64,000 nucleotides of DNA from Desmodus rotundus (lineage: Eukaryota > Chordata > Mammalia > Chiroptera > Phyllostomidae): the NCBI RefSeq assembly GCF_022682495.2, contig NC_071397.1, forward strand, positions 3,687,082 through 3,751,081, read 5' to 3'. This document shows, in pieces, positions 34,601-44,944 of the stretch (the stretch's first letter is position 1; every line of letters begins with the position of its first letter). The notes beneath the pieces are model-generated. The model saw nothing but the letters and a program-made list of their open reading frames with translations. It made no database searches and was not told where the DNA came from. The translations under genes and the position numbers were made by a program.

Positions 34601-37562
34601 TGGTGGCTCCGAGTGATGGTCGTTCTGTAGTTTAGTTGTAATGTTGATGCGGGTACGTGAGGAGGCGAGCCGTGTTTACCTAGGCCTCCATCTTTGTTCT
34701 CTCCTGTTGATAGATTTTGAAGGTACAGCCAAAAGGGTTTTCTAAAGGGTTGGAAAAAGACTGTGAGAAAGAAAGTAGTTAAGGAGGACTATAGGTATTT
34801 GGCCAGATTTTTGGCAGGAAGGCATAACAGACAGCTGAGAAAGGGAAGATGGTGGAAGTAGCAGGTCTGAGGTTGGCAGTGTGTTAACTCTGAGAGGCCT
34901 ATTACACATTTTGGGAAAGAGGTGGAATTGTTGCCTGAATATATAACAAGGTCAGGGACAGGCCTGGAACAAACTTGAAAGGCATCAGCATAGGGATAAT
35001 ACTTAACACTCAGCCTGGATGGTATCACTAAGGGAGTGATGAAGATAAAGAAGAGGGGTTGGACAGAAGAACCAGGAAAGAAGTCTGTGAAAGAGAGGCC
35101 AAGTAAAGAAAGAATTTCAAGAATATGGGAATGGTCAACTAGGTAAAATCATGTTGGGCATTTAAGTTAGAGGGAATTGTCTACTGAGTTCAACTCAGGC
35201 ATCATGGGCGGGGGCCAGGAAGTGTGAAGGCAGAGGCTGGGGTAGTGTTGGAGATCATGATCTAAAAGCAGACTCCTCTTCTCTTCCCTCCCCCAGGAAC
35301 ACTTCGTCAAGGTCCTGGAACTGATATCCACCATCTGGGACTCAGATCTACATGTTGCAGGCCTCAGGCTCCTCAACAACCTTCCACTGCCTGACTTTGT
35401 GCACCCACAGCTGCGACGGGTGATGCCCGCCTTGATGGAGATTCTTCAGTCGGACTATATCCTGGCACAGGTGCCTCAAGGCCATGGCCCAGGCCCTGCC
35501 TTCCTGACCAGCCCTGGCACAGCATCTAGAGGGAGGAGGCCCAGACTCACCTGCCTTCTCATGCTTTACTATTTCCTTTATTTAGGTACAAGCCATACGA
35601 CTGCTGAGCTACCTGGCACAGAAGAATGACCTTCTCTATGATATTCTCAACTGCCAGGTGAGAAGGGAAGTGATGAGGGGCTGAGGGACGCCAACTCAGA
35701 TACTGGGGAAGGAAGACCTGTGGATTCTCCAGACAGACTTAGCCCTGACAAGATTGTCTTGTTCCTCTTCCTGCCTCTGCACTAGATACATTGAAAACCA
35801 CTCTCTCTTCTGTTATCCCAGTAGAATCAGAATCAATTTTGTTGGGCCCTGGCTGGTGTGGCTCAGTGGACTGTGTGCCGGCCTGCAAACTAAAGGGATG
35901 CTGTTTTGATTCCCAGTCAGGACACATGCCTTGGTTGCGGGCCAGGTCCCCAGTGCGGGGGCACGTGAGAGGCAACCACACATTGATGTTTCTCTCCCTC
36001 TCTTTATCCCTTCCTTCCCCTCTCTCTAAAAATAAATTAAAAAAAAAAAAAGAATTTTGTTGGGAGGGGGATCTTCTTTGAAGGATTTTCTAAACTCTGA
36101 AAATCAGGAACAGGTGACAAAACAAAAGTTAATGTAGTTATTTTAATATCAGGGAAAAGCTACTAATAACAAAAACCATTATTAGGAATAGACAAGGTTG
36201 CTACATAATAATTGATCTTTCAGAAGGATAAATCAACTCTAAACTTACATGAACCTAATAATATAATCTCAAAATATAGATGACAAAACTTAATAGAATT
36301 ATAAGGAAAATTTTTTCTCCTCTTTTCATGTTTTATTGAGGTGTAGTTAACAGATAACATAGTGAGATATCTAAAGCATACATTGTGGTGAGCTGATAAT
36401 ATGTATGCATTGTGAAGGCTTCCCCCCAGCTAGTCAGTTACCACACCCATCAGTCACCTCACATGTTTTCTTGGGGAGGGTGAGAACATTTAAGTTCTAA
36501 TCTCTTAGAAGATTTCCATTATATAACACAGTGTTATCCACTATAGACACCATGTTTTACATTAAATCTATCTCCCACCCCCAACCGCTGGCAACCGTCT
36601 CTCTCTGTTTCTGTGAGTTTGACTTTTCTTTCTTTTAAATTCCATGTAAAAATAAAAGTGATACCAGGCAGTATTTGTCCTTCCCTGTCTGGCTCATCTC
36701 ATTTAACACAATGTCTTCCAGGTCCGTCCGTGTTGTCACAAATGGCAGGGTTCCCTCCTCTCTCAGAGTTGAATAATTATAAAGAAAAACGGACACGTCC
36801 ACTAACTACCACAGTGAAGATTTGGAAGATTTTAACTACTCTTCCAGCAACTAATAGATAAAAACCTAAAACTAGTTAAGGGTATACTTACTGGTAATAA
36901 TACAAATAAGCTCGAGCCATTAGACAAGCCCAGAACATTCTATACTTGGTAAATACACACTCCCCTCAAACACACAAAATATTTTATCAAAATTAACCAC
37001 ATATTAAAGTATGTGATAACATATTTCCTAGAATCAGTCTTATTACCAAATTACTCATGTTTTACGACCATAATGTAGTTATGTTAGAGAATGATAATGA
37101 AAGGAAAACTAAAAAAATCCCATAGAGTTGAATCTGGGACTTAAGTATATTGGGGAGTTGAGGCAATAGGAAGATGAAAGGAGAACCTTGGGGCTTACTT
37201 TGGATTTCCTCGCTCCATCCCCATCACAGGTGCACTCCAACTTCCTGAACCTGTTCCAGGCCACACAACCGGGGAGCCTGCTGTTCGAAGTGCTGGTGTT
37301 TGCAGAGCGGCTGAGTGAGGGCCGGAACACACCTCACTACCGTGCGGTGAAATGGCACTACAACGAGCAGTCTCTGCACGAAGCCCTCTTCGGGGACGAG
37401 TCCCGACTGGCAGACCGGCTGCTCGCCCTGGTCATCCACCCAGAGGAGGAGGTTCAGATCCAGGCTTGCAAGGTCATAGTCAGCCTGCAGTGCCCCCAGG
37501 ACGTGCGTGTGCGACCCTCCTCCTGCCGGACCAGTAATTCCTACTTTAATAATGGGGAATAA
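25522..37562 (+). CDS. ARMC12: ARMC12, armadillo repeat containing 12; complete six-exon gene
   Basis: Six exons join in frame to give 340 residues, which is the length I recall for human ARMC12, and the conceptual protein is near-identical to it throughout. Coding exons are 25522-25684, 26271-26416, 26625-26759, 35297-35470, 35586-35657 and 37230-37562, each with GT donor and AG acceptor. A hydrophobic stretch near residues 18-34 ([17 protein letters not shown]) is a probable N-terminal membrane anchor. The rest is helical armadillo-type repeat (for example [13 protein letters not shown] and [19 protein letters not shown]). Known role: a mitochondria-associated protein of spermatids needed for mitochondrial sheath formation in the sperm midpiece, reported to contact VDAC and other sheath proteins. 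The first ATG is followed directly by the conserved MGKS start, which fixes the start codon. No frameshift or internal stop. Intron 3 (8.5 kb) and intron 5 (1.6 kb) are swollen by transposons. AATAAA overlaps the stop codon, with a second AATAAA at 37577. Confidence 0.97.
26271..26416 (+). CDS. ARMC12: ARMC12 exon 2 (residues 55-103)
   Basis: 146 bp, phase 1 to 0, acceptor CTAG and donor GTGAGG. Encodes [18 protein letters not shown] through ...VYLLEAE, the highly conserved first armadillo-type helices. Confidence 0.95.
26625..26759 (+). CDS. ARMC12: ARMC12 exon 3 (residues 104-148)
   Basis: 135 bp, phase 0, acceptor CTAG and donor GTGAGC. Encodes [18 protein letters not shown] through ...KFRLKIQ, an armadillo-type repeat. 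Confidence 0.95.
27130..27720. repeat. Probable ancient ERV-L/MaLR-type LTR remnant in ARMC12 intron 3
   Basis: Phrases TTTATTATAAAAGACACAAC, GTCATTGGCCATTGGAGATT and TTAGGAGCTCTGTGTCCGGA look like a known old mammalian LTR family. Family not assigned. Confidence 0.45.
28130..28760 (-). repeat. Old LINE-1 fragment, antisense
   Basis: CTTTCCCACCACGATTTTAT...GTAGGCATTTGAGTAGTTTG...GATGAGTGTTCCCGTGGCAT reads as the reverse of an old L1M-type 3' region. Confidence 0.55.
29225..29375 (+). repeat. L2 fragment
   Basis: CATGCTGTCCCACTCCTGGC...CTGCCTGAAACCCCTTCCTA matches L2. Confidence 0.6.
29868..30062 (+). mobile_element. VES-type SINE
   Basis: GCCCTGGCCGGTGTGGCTCC start, ACACATTGATGTTTCTCTCC and AAATAAATAAAATCTTT tail. 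Slightly shortened B-box region. Confidence 0.92.
30083..31135 (+). mobile_element. Old 5'-truncated LINE-1
   Basis: ORF2 C-terminal region with many lesions (GAAAATATTTGCAAACCACA, GACATACAGATAGCAAATA...), then a 3' UTR and an A-rich end at about 31130. Non-coding. Confidence 0.85.
31514..31720 (-). mobile_element. VES-type SINE with 16-bp target duplication
   Basis: Minus-oriented; ends CTGAGCCACACCGGTCAGGG. Flanked by TGAACTAGGGACTCTT at 31498-31513 and 31721-31736, an exact match. Confidence 0.95.
31898..34712 (-). mobile_element. HAL1-like element: LINE-1 with ORF1 but no ORF2
   Basis: Read on the minus strand: about 1.4 kb 5' UTR (34712-33282), a broken ORF1 from about 33281 to 32350, then a 3' UTR and A-rich end at 31898. 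ORF1 shows a coiled-coil remnant, an RRM-like patch ([11 protein letters not shown]) and the C-terminal domain with [11 protein letters not shown] and [13 protein letters not shown] (32747-32568). Stops and frameshifts break it. No endonuclease or reverse transcriptase sequence lies between ORF1 and the 3' end, which is the defining feature of half-L1 elements. Lies antisense within ARMC12 intron 3. Confidence 0.8.
35297..35470 (+). CDS. ARMC12: ARMC12 exon 4 (residues 149-206)
   Basis: 174 bp, phase 0, acceptor CCAG and donor GTGCCT (a weaker donor than the others). Encodes [18 protein letters not shown] through ...LQSDYILAQ. Separated from exon 3 by the transposon-rich 8.5-kb intron. Confidence 0.95.
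35586..35657 (+). CDS. ARMC12: ARMC12 exon 5 (residues 207-230)
   Basis: 72 bp, phase 0, acceptor TTTAG and donor GTGAGA. Encodes [20 protein letters not shown] through the NCQ that ends the exon. Confidence 0.95.
35835..36064 (+). mobile_element. VES-type SINE with 12-bp target duplication, ARMC12 intron 5
   Basis: SINE 35847-36052, CCTGGCTGGTGTGGCTCAGT start. Target duplication AATTTTGTTGGG at 35835-35846 and 36053-36064 (exact). Confidence 0.94.
36090..37130 (+). repeat. Old LINE-1 ORF2 fragment interrupted by a second L1
   Basis: Left part 36090-36310 and right part 36775-37130 are both degraded L1 endonuclease-region sequence in plus orientation, continuous across the insertion at 36311-36774. 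ARMC12 intron 5. Confidence 0.6.
36311..36774 (-). mobile_element. LINE-1 3' fragment nested in an older L1
   Basis: Minus-oriented L1 3' end starting TTTTTTCTCC. Flanked by AATTATAAGGAAAA (36297-36310) and AATTATAAAGAAAA (36775-36788), a 14-bp duplication with one mismatch. Confidence 0.75.
37230..37562 (+). CDS. ARMC12: ARMC12 exon 6 (residues 231-340 and stop)
   Basis: 333 bp including TAA at 37560-37562. Encodes [20 protein letters not shown] through the Ser/Cys-containing tail ending SYFNNGE. Includes the [19 protein letters not shown] armadillo helix pair. Confidence 0.95.
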   Translation: MHSNFLNLFQATQPGSLLFEVLVFAERLSEGRNTPHYRAVKWHYNEQSLHEALFGDESRLADRLLALVIHPEEEVQIQACKVIVSLQCPQDVRVRPSSCRTSNSYFNNGE

Positions 37563-37582
37563 AATTAAGGAGAGCCAATAAA
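37558..37582 (+). terminator. ARMC12: ARMC12 polyadenylation signals, one overlapping the stop codon
   Basis: AATAAA at 37558-37563 contains the TAA stop codon (GAA TAA A). A second AATAAA lies at 37577-37582. If used, these give a very short 3' UTR. Use is inferred, not shown. Confidence 0.7.
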
Positions 37583-37865
37583 TGAGTGTGGGAGAGAAGC
37601 TCGAGGGGCAGTGTCTGTTCAGGCCTTCCAGGGCTGGGGAGAGATTTCGTCCAGCATAACCCCTGCGCTAGAGCATGGTAAAGCTGGGCACACCCCCCCA
37701 AAACACACCCCCACGTCCCTGTGTAGGGCACAGACTCCCTTCTTGCTTCCACCGTTCAAGTTGCAATGTGAAGCCAAGCCTTTCAGGTAGCTTCAGGGAG
37801 AAGGCAAGTTTGGAGACTGAAGCCAAAGATCATCAACAAAAGATAGTAGAACATTGGATTACTCA

Positions 37866-38217
37866 GGATGGGCTAGGCTGTGCCTCAGTAACAAATGACT
37901 TCCAAATTTTAGCAGCTTCAAGGTGATCAAGGTTATTTCTTATTCACACTATGTGTCCATCGGGTATGTGTCAGGGTGGAAGAAGGGCAAGTGTCTGTCT
38001 CACATCATCGTCTCTCAGGGACCCAGGCTGAGGGTGGCTCCCCACTGTGTCGCTGCATCTCCAAGAGAAGGCAGAGGAAATGTGGCAGTGGTCACTGGCT
38101 CTTAAAGTTCCACCAGAAGTGACGCTTACCACTTGTGTGCACACTTCACTGGCCACAGGGCATAGGGGAGATCAGTCTTACTATATGTCCAAAGGACAAT
38201 TGAAAATCTTTGGTGAC
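37866..38217. repeat. Ancient interspersed repeat hit by the L1
   Basis: TACTCAGGATGGGCTAGGCT..., GAGGGTGGCTCCCCACTGTG, then L1; its last bases resume at 44945 (AGCATTAATGAC). Family not assigned. Confidence 0.5.
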
Positions 38218-39866
38218 GGGGGATTTAGGAAGATGGCGGCGAGATAGGTGGGAGTGGAATCCACTTCCCCTCAACGCCAGTGAAATACCTAGCTGATCTG
38301 AGGAGCAGAGCAAACAGCCGATGGTATTCCAGCATATATGAAGATCGGAGACCAAAGATAAGAGGACATTGAAAGATCTGACGGTAAGAGGAGTGCTTAA
38401 GGACAATAAGGTCCCCAGGACTTGCACAGGGACCAGGGTGGCTGAAGCCCTGGCCCAGGCGCAGGGTCTGCTGCAGGATTCTTGGGAGAGAGCCAGGCTG
38501 AGCTGTGTGAGCAGTCAGGTACATGTTTGGACCAGGGGGGCTTGAATAGTAAGAATTTCTCAAAAAGAAAAAGAAAATAAGAGGCACCCAGCGGCTAATT
38601 AGAGAAATCTCTGCAGCAGCCTAGGCCTCTGGTGCCCCTCCCCGCTCAGCCCCTGGACGGTGAAAGTGGGACAAGCAGCCCCGGCACTCACCTGAAGCCC
38701 CTTTGCGCGCACCCAGATTAGTGGAGTGGGGGCCCACACTTGAAACCCCGGCTGGCCGCCCACACCTGAAACCTCGGGTGGGTGCGCACTGGGAGCTGAG
38801 GCTAGCTGCCCCACCCACAGGCCCAAAGCAGCTGGATCTGCCCGCTGTGTGACTCAGGCCCAGAGCTGGGGACCAGCCAGCCGCACGCAACCCAGGCCCA
38901 AAGCAGCAGATCGGCTGATCAATGGCCTGGCTGCCCGTGAGGGGCCACACCTACAACTCCTACCTAACCCCTGTGCCCTGCAGGGCCTACTGGCTCTCTA
39001 GGACTAAGGCAGAACACCCAGCAGAGGGGAGCTGCAGGGCTAGGGGAGACTGCATGCCCCAGAAAGACTCGACCCAGTAGGGGGCTGAACTACCCCATAG
39101 CAGCACCGAGAGCCCCTAGCATCTAAGACAGCAAAGAGCAAGAAGGTGGAATGTGAGTTGCCCCTAATTGGTGCAACTCAAGGACAGCACAACTGGTGAA
39201 CTAAAGGCCTAGTGGGGATCAGAAGGACACTGAGGAACTGGACTGAAGGCTGAACAACAGCGAAGAGTGTGGCTCAGGAAGGGAGAAAAGTGAAACCAAT
39301 CCTTCCAACTACCCCCTCCCATTCCACAGACAGGAAGACCAGCAGAACTAACCTGATTGGTTTAAAGCCAGCAGAAGACTTTTTTTTTCTTTCCTCCTTT
39401 CCCCCTGAATTCCTTCTTCCTTTCTGTCCTCCTTTCTTTTTTTATATTCCTTCTACCTTCCATCCTTTACCTTTTTTATTCCTTCTTCCTGCCTTCTTTT
39501 ATTTATTCTTTTGTTTTAATTTTTGTTAAAATTCCTTCTTATCTTGCCTCTGATCTTTCTTTATTCCTTCTTCCTTCCCTCCTTTCCTTTTCTATTCCCT
39601 TTTTCCCTCCTTCCCTTCTTTTTTTCTCCCCCCCCGTTTTTCTCTTTTTCCCACAGGTGAGACGACAAAACCTGGAGTGCTGAAAAGATCAGAGTTAGAC
39701 CGTGTTACACCCATAAACGTCAGCTCAAGACCAGTGAGCACAGGAGATTAAGGAGACAGCACCACTGAATCCCATTGGCATTCTACCATAGAAGTTCATA
39801 CCATAAACCCAGGGAGTCAGAATAGATCAATTTAAGAAGCAGAGGCTAACAAGAGTCTCACAAACA

Positions 39867-40799
39867 ATGGGAAGACAAAGAAACAATCCCCAGATGAAAG
39901 GAAAGGAGGAAGCCTCAGAAAGAATGCTAACTGAAAAAGAGGCAAGTCAACTATCAGATACTGAGTTCAAAGTAATGGTTATAAGGAAGCTCACTGAGCT
40001 CTCTGAGCTCACAGAGAACTACCAGAAACTACAGGGAAACTACAATGAACTCACTGCAAACTATATCAACATGAAAAAGGAAATAGAAACTATCAACAAG
40101 GGCCAAGAGGAAATGAAGAATACAATTTCTGAATTGAAGAACACAGTAGAAGGAATGAAAAGCAGACTTGATGAAGCAGAGGATTGGATCAGCGAGCTGG
40201 AGGACAAAGTAGAAAAAAACACCCAGAAAGAGCAAGAAAAGGAAAAGAGGCTCAGAAAGAATGAAGAGGGATTAAGGGAAATGCAGGACAATATGAAACG
40301 TAACAATATCCGTATACTAGGAATACCAGAAGGAGAAGAAGAAGAGCAAGGGATAGAAAACCTGTTTGAAAAAGTAATGATGGAAAAGTTCCCTAATCTG
40401 ATGAGAGAAAAAGTCACCCAAATCCAGGAAACACAGAGAGTCCCAAACAAGAGGAACCCAAAGAGGCCCACTGCAAGACACATCATAATTAAAATGGTAA
40501 AATTCCAAGACAAAGAGAGGATCTTAAAGGCAGCAAGGGAGAAACAGGAAGTAACATACAAGGGATCCCCAATAAGGTTAGCAACTGACTTCTCAATGGA
40601 AACGCTCCAAGCCAGAAGAGAATGGCAAAAAATATTCCAAGAAATGAGAAACAGAGGCCTGCAACCAAGACTACTTTACCCAGCAAGGCTCTCAATCAAG
40701 ATAGAAGGCCAAATAAAGAGTTTCCCAGACAAAAGAAGTCTAAAAGAATACACTTCCACCAAACCAGCTCTGCAAGAGATGCTAAAGGGACTGCTTTAA
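39867..40799 (+). CDS. LINE-1 ORF1p, RNA-binding trimer protein, intact
   Basis: 310 codons without a break, in the usual range for mammalian L1 ORF1p. Residues about 40-150 are heptad-rich and charged (coiled coil that drives trimerisation). RNNIRILGIPEGEEEE near residue 148 is the RRM. RPTARHIIIKMVKFQDKERI with ILKAAREKQEVTYKGSPIRL is the C-terminal domain. Family role: cytoplasmic single-strand nucleic-acid chaperone that coats L1 RNA. It could still act in trans on other L1 or SINE RNA if transcribed; this is inference. Confidence 0.95.
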   Translation: MGRQRNNPQMKGKEEASERMLTEKEASQLSDTEFKVMVIRKLTELSELTENYQKLQGNYNELTANYINMKKEIETINKGQEEMKNTISELKNTVEGMKSRLDEAEDWISELEDKVEKNTQKEQEKEKRLRKNEEGLREMQDNMKRNNIRILGIPEGEEEEQGIENLFEKVMMEKFPNLMREKVTQIQETQRVPNKRNPKRPTARHIIIKMVKFQDKERILKAAREKQEVTYKGSPIRLATDFSMETLQARREWQKIFQEMRNRGLQPRLLYPARLSIKIEGQIKSFPDKRSLKEYTSTKPALQEMLKGLL

Positions 40800-40845
40800 G
40801 GAAAGGAAGGAAAAGAGAAAGAGAGAGGAACACAGGCAGGAAAAA

Positions 40846-43800
40846 ATGGCAATGAATAACTACCTATCGATAATAACCTTAAACATAAATGGATAAAATG
40901 CTCCAATCAAAAGACATAGAATAGCTGAATGGATAAGAAAACATGACCCATACATATGCTGCCTACAAGAGACCCACCTCAGGACAAAAGACCTACACAG
41001 ACTGAAAGTGAAGGGCTGGAAACAAATTTTCCAGGCAAATGGACAGGAAAAAAAAAGCAGGGGTAGCAATACTCATATCAGACAAAATAGACTTCCAAAG
41101 AAAGGCCATAAAGAGAGACCCAGAAGGTCACTTCATAATACTCAAAGGAAGAATCCACCAAGAAGACATAAACATTGTAAATATATATGCACCCAACATA
41201 GGAGCACCCAAATACATAAAGAAAATCTTGGAGGACTTCAAGAAAGATATTGACAGCAACACAATTATAGTAGGGGATTTTAACACCCCACTGGCAAAAA
41301 TGGACAGGTCTTCCAAACAAAATATCAAGAAGGATATTGTGTCACTTAACAATACCCTAGATGAAATGGACTTAACTGATATATATAGAGCTTTTCATCC
41401 CAAAGAAGCAAAATACACATTCTTTTCAAGTGTACATGGAACTTTTTCAAAGATAGACCACATGATAGGACATAAAGCAAGCCTCAACAAATTCAAGAAA
41501 ATTGAAATCATACCAAGCATTTTCTCTGACCACAAGGGACTGAGACTAGAAACCAACTCGAAAGGAAAAAAACCCAAACACTCAAAATCATGGAGACTGA
41601 ATAGCATGCTATTAAACAATGAATGGGTCAAGAACGAGATTAGGGAAGAAATCAAAAACTTTCTGGAAACAAATGAAAATGAACTCACAACAACCCAAAA
41701 CCTATGGGACACAGCAAAGGCAGTCCTGAGAGGGAAGTTCATAGCAATACAGGCCTACCTTAAAAAGATAGGAACATTTCAAACAAACAACCTAACACTA
41801 CGCCTACAAGAACTCAAGGAACAACAACAAAGACAGCCCAGAGCAAGCAGAAGGAAGGAAATAACCAAGATCAGAGCAGAGTTAAATGACATAGAGACTA
41901 AAAGCACAATTCTAAGGATCAATGAATCCAGGAGCTGGTTCTTTGAAAAGATAAACAAAATCGACAAGGCTTTAAGTAGGCTCATCAAGAAAAAAAGAGA
42001 GAGGTTTCAAATAAACACAATTAGAAATGAAAGAGGAGAGATTACTACTGATACCACAGAAATACAAAGGATTGTAAGAAATTACTACGAAGAACTGTAT
42101 GCCAAGAAATTGGAAAACCTAGGTGAAATGGACACATTTCTAGAAAAATATAATCTTCCAAAACTGAATGAAGAAGAAGCAGAAAACCTGAACAGACCAA
42201 TAACAGCAGACGAAACTGAGGCAGTCATCAAAAAACTCCCAACACACAAAAGCCCTGGACCAGATGGTTTCACAGGAGAATTCTACAAAGCATTTATGGA
42301 AGAGCTAACCGCTATCCTTCACAGACTATTCAAAAAAATCCAAACTGATGGAAGACTCCCAAACTCTTTTTATGAAGCCAGCATCATCCTAATCCCAAAT
42401 CCAGATAAAGACACAATGAAGAAAGAAAACTTCAGGCCAATATCGCTGATGAACATAGACGCTAAAATTCTCAACAAAATATTGGCAAACCGCATCCAGC
42501 AATACATTAAAAAGATCATACACCATGACCAAGTGGGATTCATCCCAGGGATGCAAGGATGGTACAATATTTGCAAATCAATAAACATAATACATCACAT
42601 CAACAACAGCAAAGACAAAAATCACATGATCATATCAATAGATGTGGAAAAAGCATTTGATAAGGTACAGCACCCATTTCTGATAAAAACACTCAGCAAA
42701 GTGGGAATAGAGGGAACATTCCTCAACATAATAAAGGCCATATATGAGAGACCTACAGCCAACATCATACTCAATGGACAAAAACTTAGAGCTTTCCTAC
42801 TAAGATCAGGAACAAGACAAGGATGCCCTCTCTCACCACTCCTATTCAACATAGTATTGGAAGTCCTAGCCACAGCAATCAGACAAGAAAAAGCAATAAA
42901 AGGCATCCAGATTGGAAAGAAGGATATGAAACTGTCACTGTTTGCAGATGACATGATAGTGTACATGGAAAATCCTATAGACTCCACCAAAAAACTACTC
43001 GACCTAATAAATGAATTTGGCAAAACAGCTGGATACAAAGTCAATACCCAGAAATCAAAGGCATTCCTGTATACCAACAACGAAACTGCAGAAATAGAAA
43101 TCAGGAAAAAAATCCCATTTGATATAGCAACAAGAAAAATAAAGTACCTAGGAATAAACCTAGCCAAGGAGGTAAAAGACCTGTACTCAGAAAACTACAC
43201 AACCCTGAAGAAAGAAATTAAGGAAGACACAAACAAATGGAAGCATGTATCATGCTCATGGATTGGAAGAATTAACATCATCAAAATGGCCATACTACCC
43301 AAAGCGATTTATAGATTCAATGCAATCCCTATTAGAGTACCCATGACATATTTCACAGATATAGAACAAACATTTCAGAAATTTATATGGAACAATAAAC
43401 GACCCCGAATAGCTGCAGCAATTTTGAGAAAGAAGAACAAGGTAGGAGGGATCATAATACCTGATATCAAACTGCATTACAAGGCCACTGTAATCAAAAC
43501 AGCCTGGTACTGGCATAAAAACAGGCACATAGACCAATGGAACAGAACAGAGAGCTCAAAAATAAACCCAAGTCTTTAGGGTCAATTAATATTTGACAAA
43601 GGAGGCAGGAGCATAAAATGGAGCAAAAATAGCCTCTTCAACAGATGGTGTTGGGAGATCTGGACAGCTACGTGCAAAAAAATGAAACTCGATCACCAAC
43701 TGACGCCATACACAAAAATAAACTCAAGATGGATAAAAGACTTAAATATAAGTCGTAACACCATAAAAGTCCTAGAGGAAAACATTGGCAGGAAAGTCTC

Positions 43801-44668
43801 AGACATTCCATGCAGCAACATCCTCACAGACATGTGCCCTAAAGCAAGGGACATAAAGGAAAGAATAAACAAATGGGACCTCATCAAAATAAAAAGCTTC
43901 TGCATGGCTAAAGAAAACAGCACTAACATACAAAGAGAACCAACAGTATGGAAAAACATATTTGCCATTGATACCTCAGACAAGGGCCTGATCTCCAAAA
44001 TATATAAAGAACTCACATGACTCCACTCCAGGAAGACAAACAACCCAATTAAACCATGGGCAAAGGACTTGAACAGACACTTCTCCAAGGAAGACATACA
44101 GAGGGCCCAGAGACATATGAAAAGATGCTCAGCATCACTAGCCATCAGAGAGATGCAAATTAAAACCACAATGAGGTATCATCTCACACCAGTCAGAATG
44201 GCCAACATAAACAAATCCACAAACAAATGTTGGAGAGGATGCGGAGAAAAGGGAACCCTCATGCACTGTTGGTGGGAATGCAGACTGGTGAGGCCACTGT
44301 GGAAAACAATATGGAATTTCCTCAGAAAACTAAAAATGGAACTGCCCTTTGACCCAGTAATTCCGCTGCTGGGATTATACCCTAAGAACACTGAAACACC
44401 AATCCAAAAGAATTTGTGCACCCCAATGTTCATAGCAGCACAATTTACAATAGCCAAGTACTGGAAGCAACTGAAGTGCCCATCAGCAAACGAGTGGATC
44501 CAAAAACTATGGTATATTTACACAATGGAATTATATGCAGCAGAGAGAAAGAAGGAGCTTATACCCTTTGCAACAGCATGGATGGAACTGGAGAGCATTA
44601 TGCTAAGTGAAATAAGCCAGACGGTGAGGGACAAATAACATATGATCTCACCTTTAACTGGAACATAA
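40846..44668 (+). pseudogene. LINE-1 ORF2 (endonuclease and reverse transcriptase), five disabling lesions
   Basis: Homology runs from ATG 40846 or 40852 to the expected stop at 44666-44668. Lesions: TAA at 40894-40896 (about codon 17, Leu codon lost), a one-base insertion in a run of nine A at 41048-41056, TAG at 43577, TGA at 44018 (consistent with CpG decay of an Arg codon) and TAA at 44636. Between them an 846-codon frame (41039-43579) retains endonuclease motifs ([13 protein letters not shown]) and the reverse-transcriptase core with FADD at 42941-42952. A Cys-rich C-terminal piece ([18 protein letters not shown]) follows at about 44227. It cannot make a functional ORF2p. Confidence 0.95.
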
Positions 44669-44944
44669 TAAATAGGAAAAAAAAAAAAGGAAACAAAATA
44701 TAACCAGAGACATTGAAGTTAAGAACAATCTAACAATGGACAGCGGGGAGTGGGGAGGGGACAGTGAGAAGAGGGGATTACAGGAACTACAATAAAGGAC
44801 ACATGGACAAAATCAAGGGGGAGGGTGGAAGTGGGGGAGGGATGGGGGTTTGGCTGGGGTGGGGTGGAGGGATGGGGAGAAAAGCCACACAACTGTAACT
44901 GAATAACAATAAAAAATTAAAATTAAAAAAATATCTTTGGTGAC

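Larger units (their letters stand above)
29566..35150 (+). repeat. One ancient repeat split into four pieces by younger insertions
   Basis: Pieces at about 29566-29867, 31137-31513, 31721-31895 and 34712-35150 read on as one known old mammalian repeat (ATTCAACAAATGTCTACTGAG..., GAAGGAGGTGAGAGTGAGC, CAGGAGGCTATTGCAGAAAT, GAAGGTACAGCCAAAAGGG). Between them sit two VES SINEs, an L1 and a HAL1-like element. Family name not assigned. Confidence 0.6.
38218..44932 (+). mobile_element. Full-length LINE-1, target duplication intact, ORF2 dead
   Basis: 6.7 kb between exact 12-bp target duplications ATCTTTGGTGAC (38206-38217 and 44933-44944). The 5' UTR (38218-39866) opens with a YY1-like AAGATGGCGGC at 38230-38240 and includes a 270-bp pyrimidine tract (39375-39655). 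Then come ORF1, ORF2 and a G-rich 3' UTR ending in ATAACAATAAAAAATT. Full length with matching flanks and an open ORF1 points to a fairly recent insertion. Confidence 0.96.

Noticed and set aside
39375..39655. Pyrimidine-rich tract as an independent microsatellite
   Set aside because: It sits within the L1 5' UTR just before ORF1 and came in with the element.
41039..43579. 846-codon open frame as a functional gene
   Set aside because: It is the central part of L1 ORF2 with the endonuclease start cut off by a stop and frameshift, and stops follow downstream.
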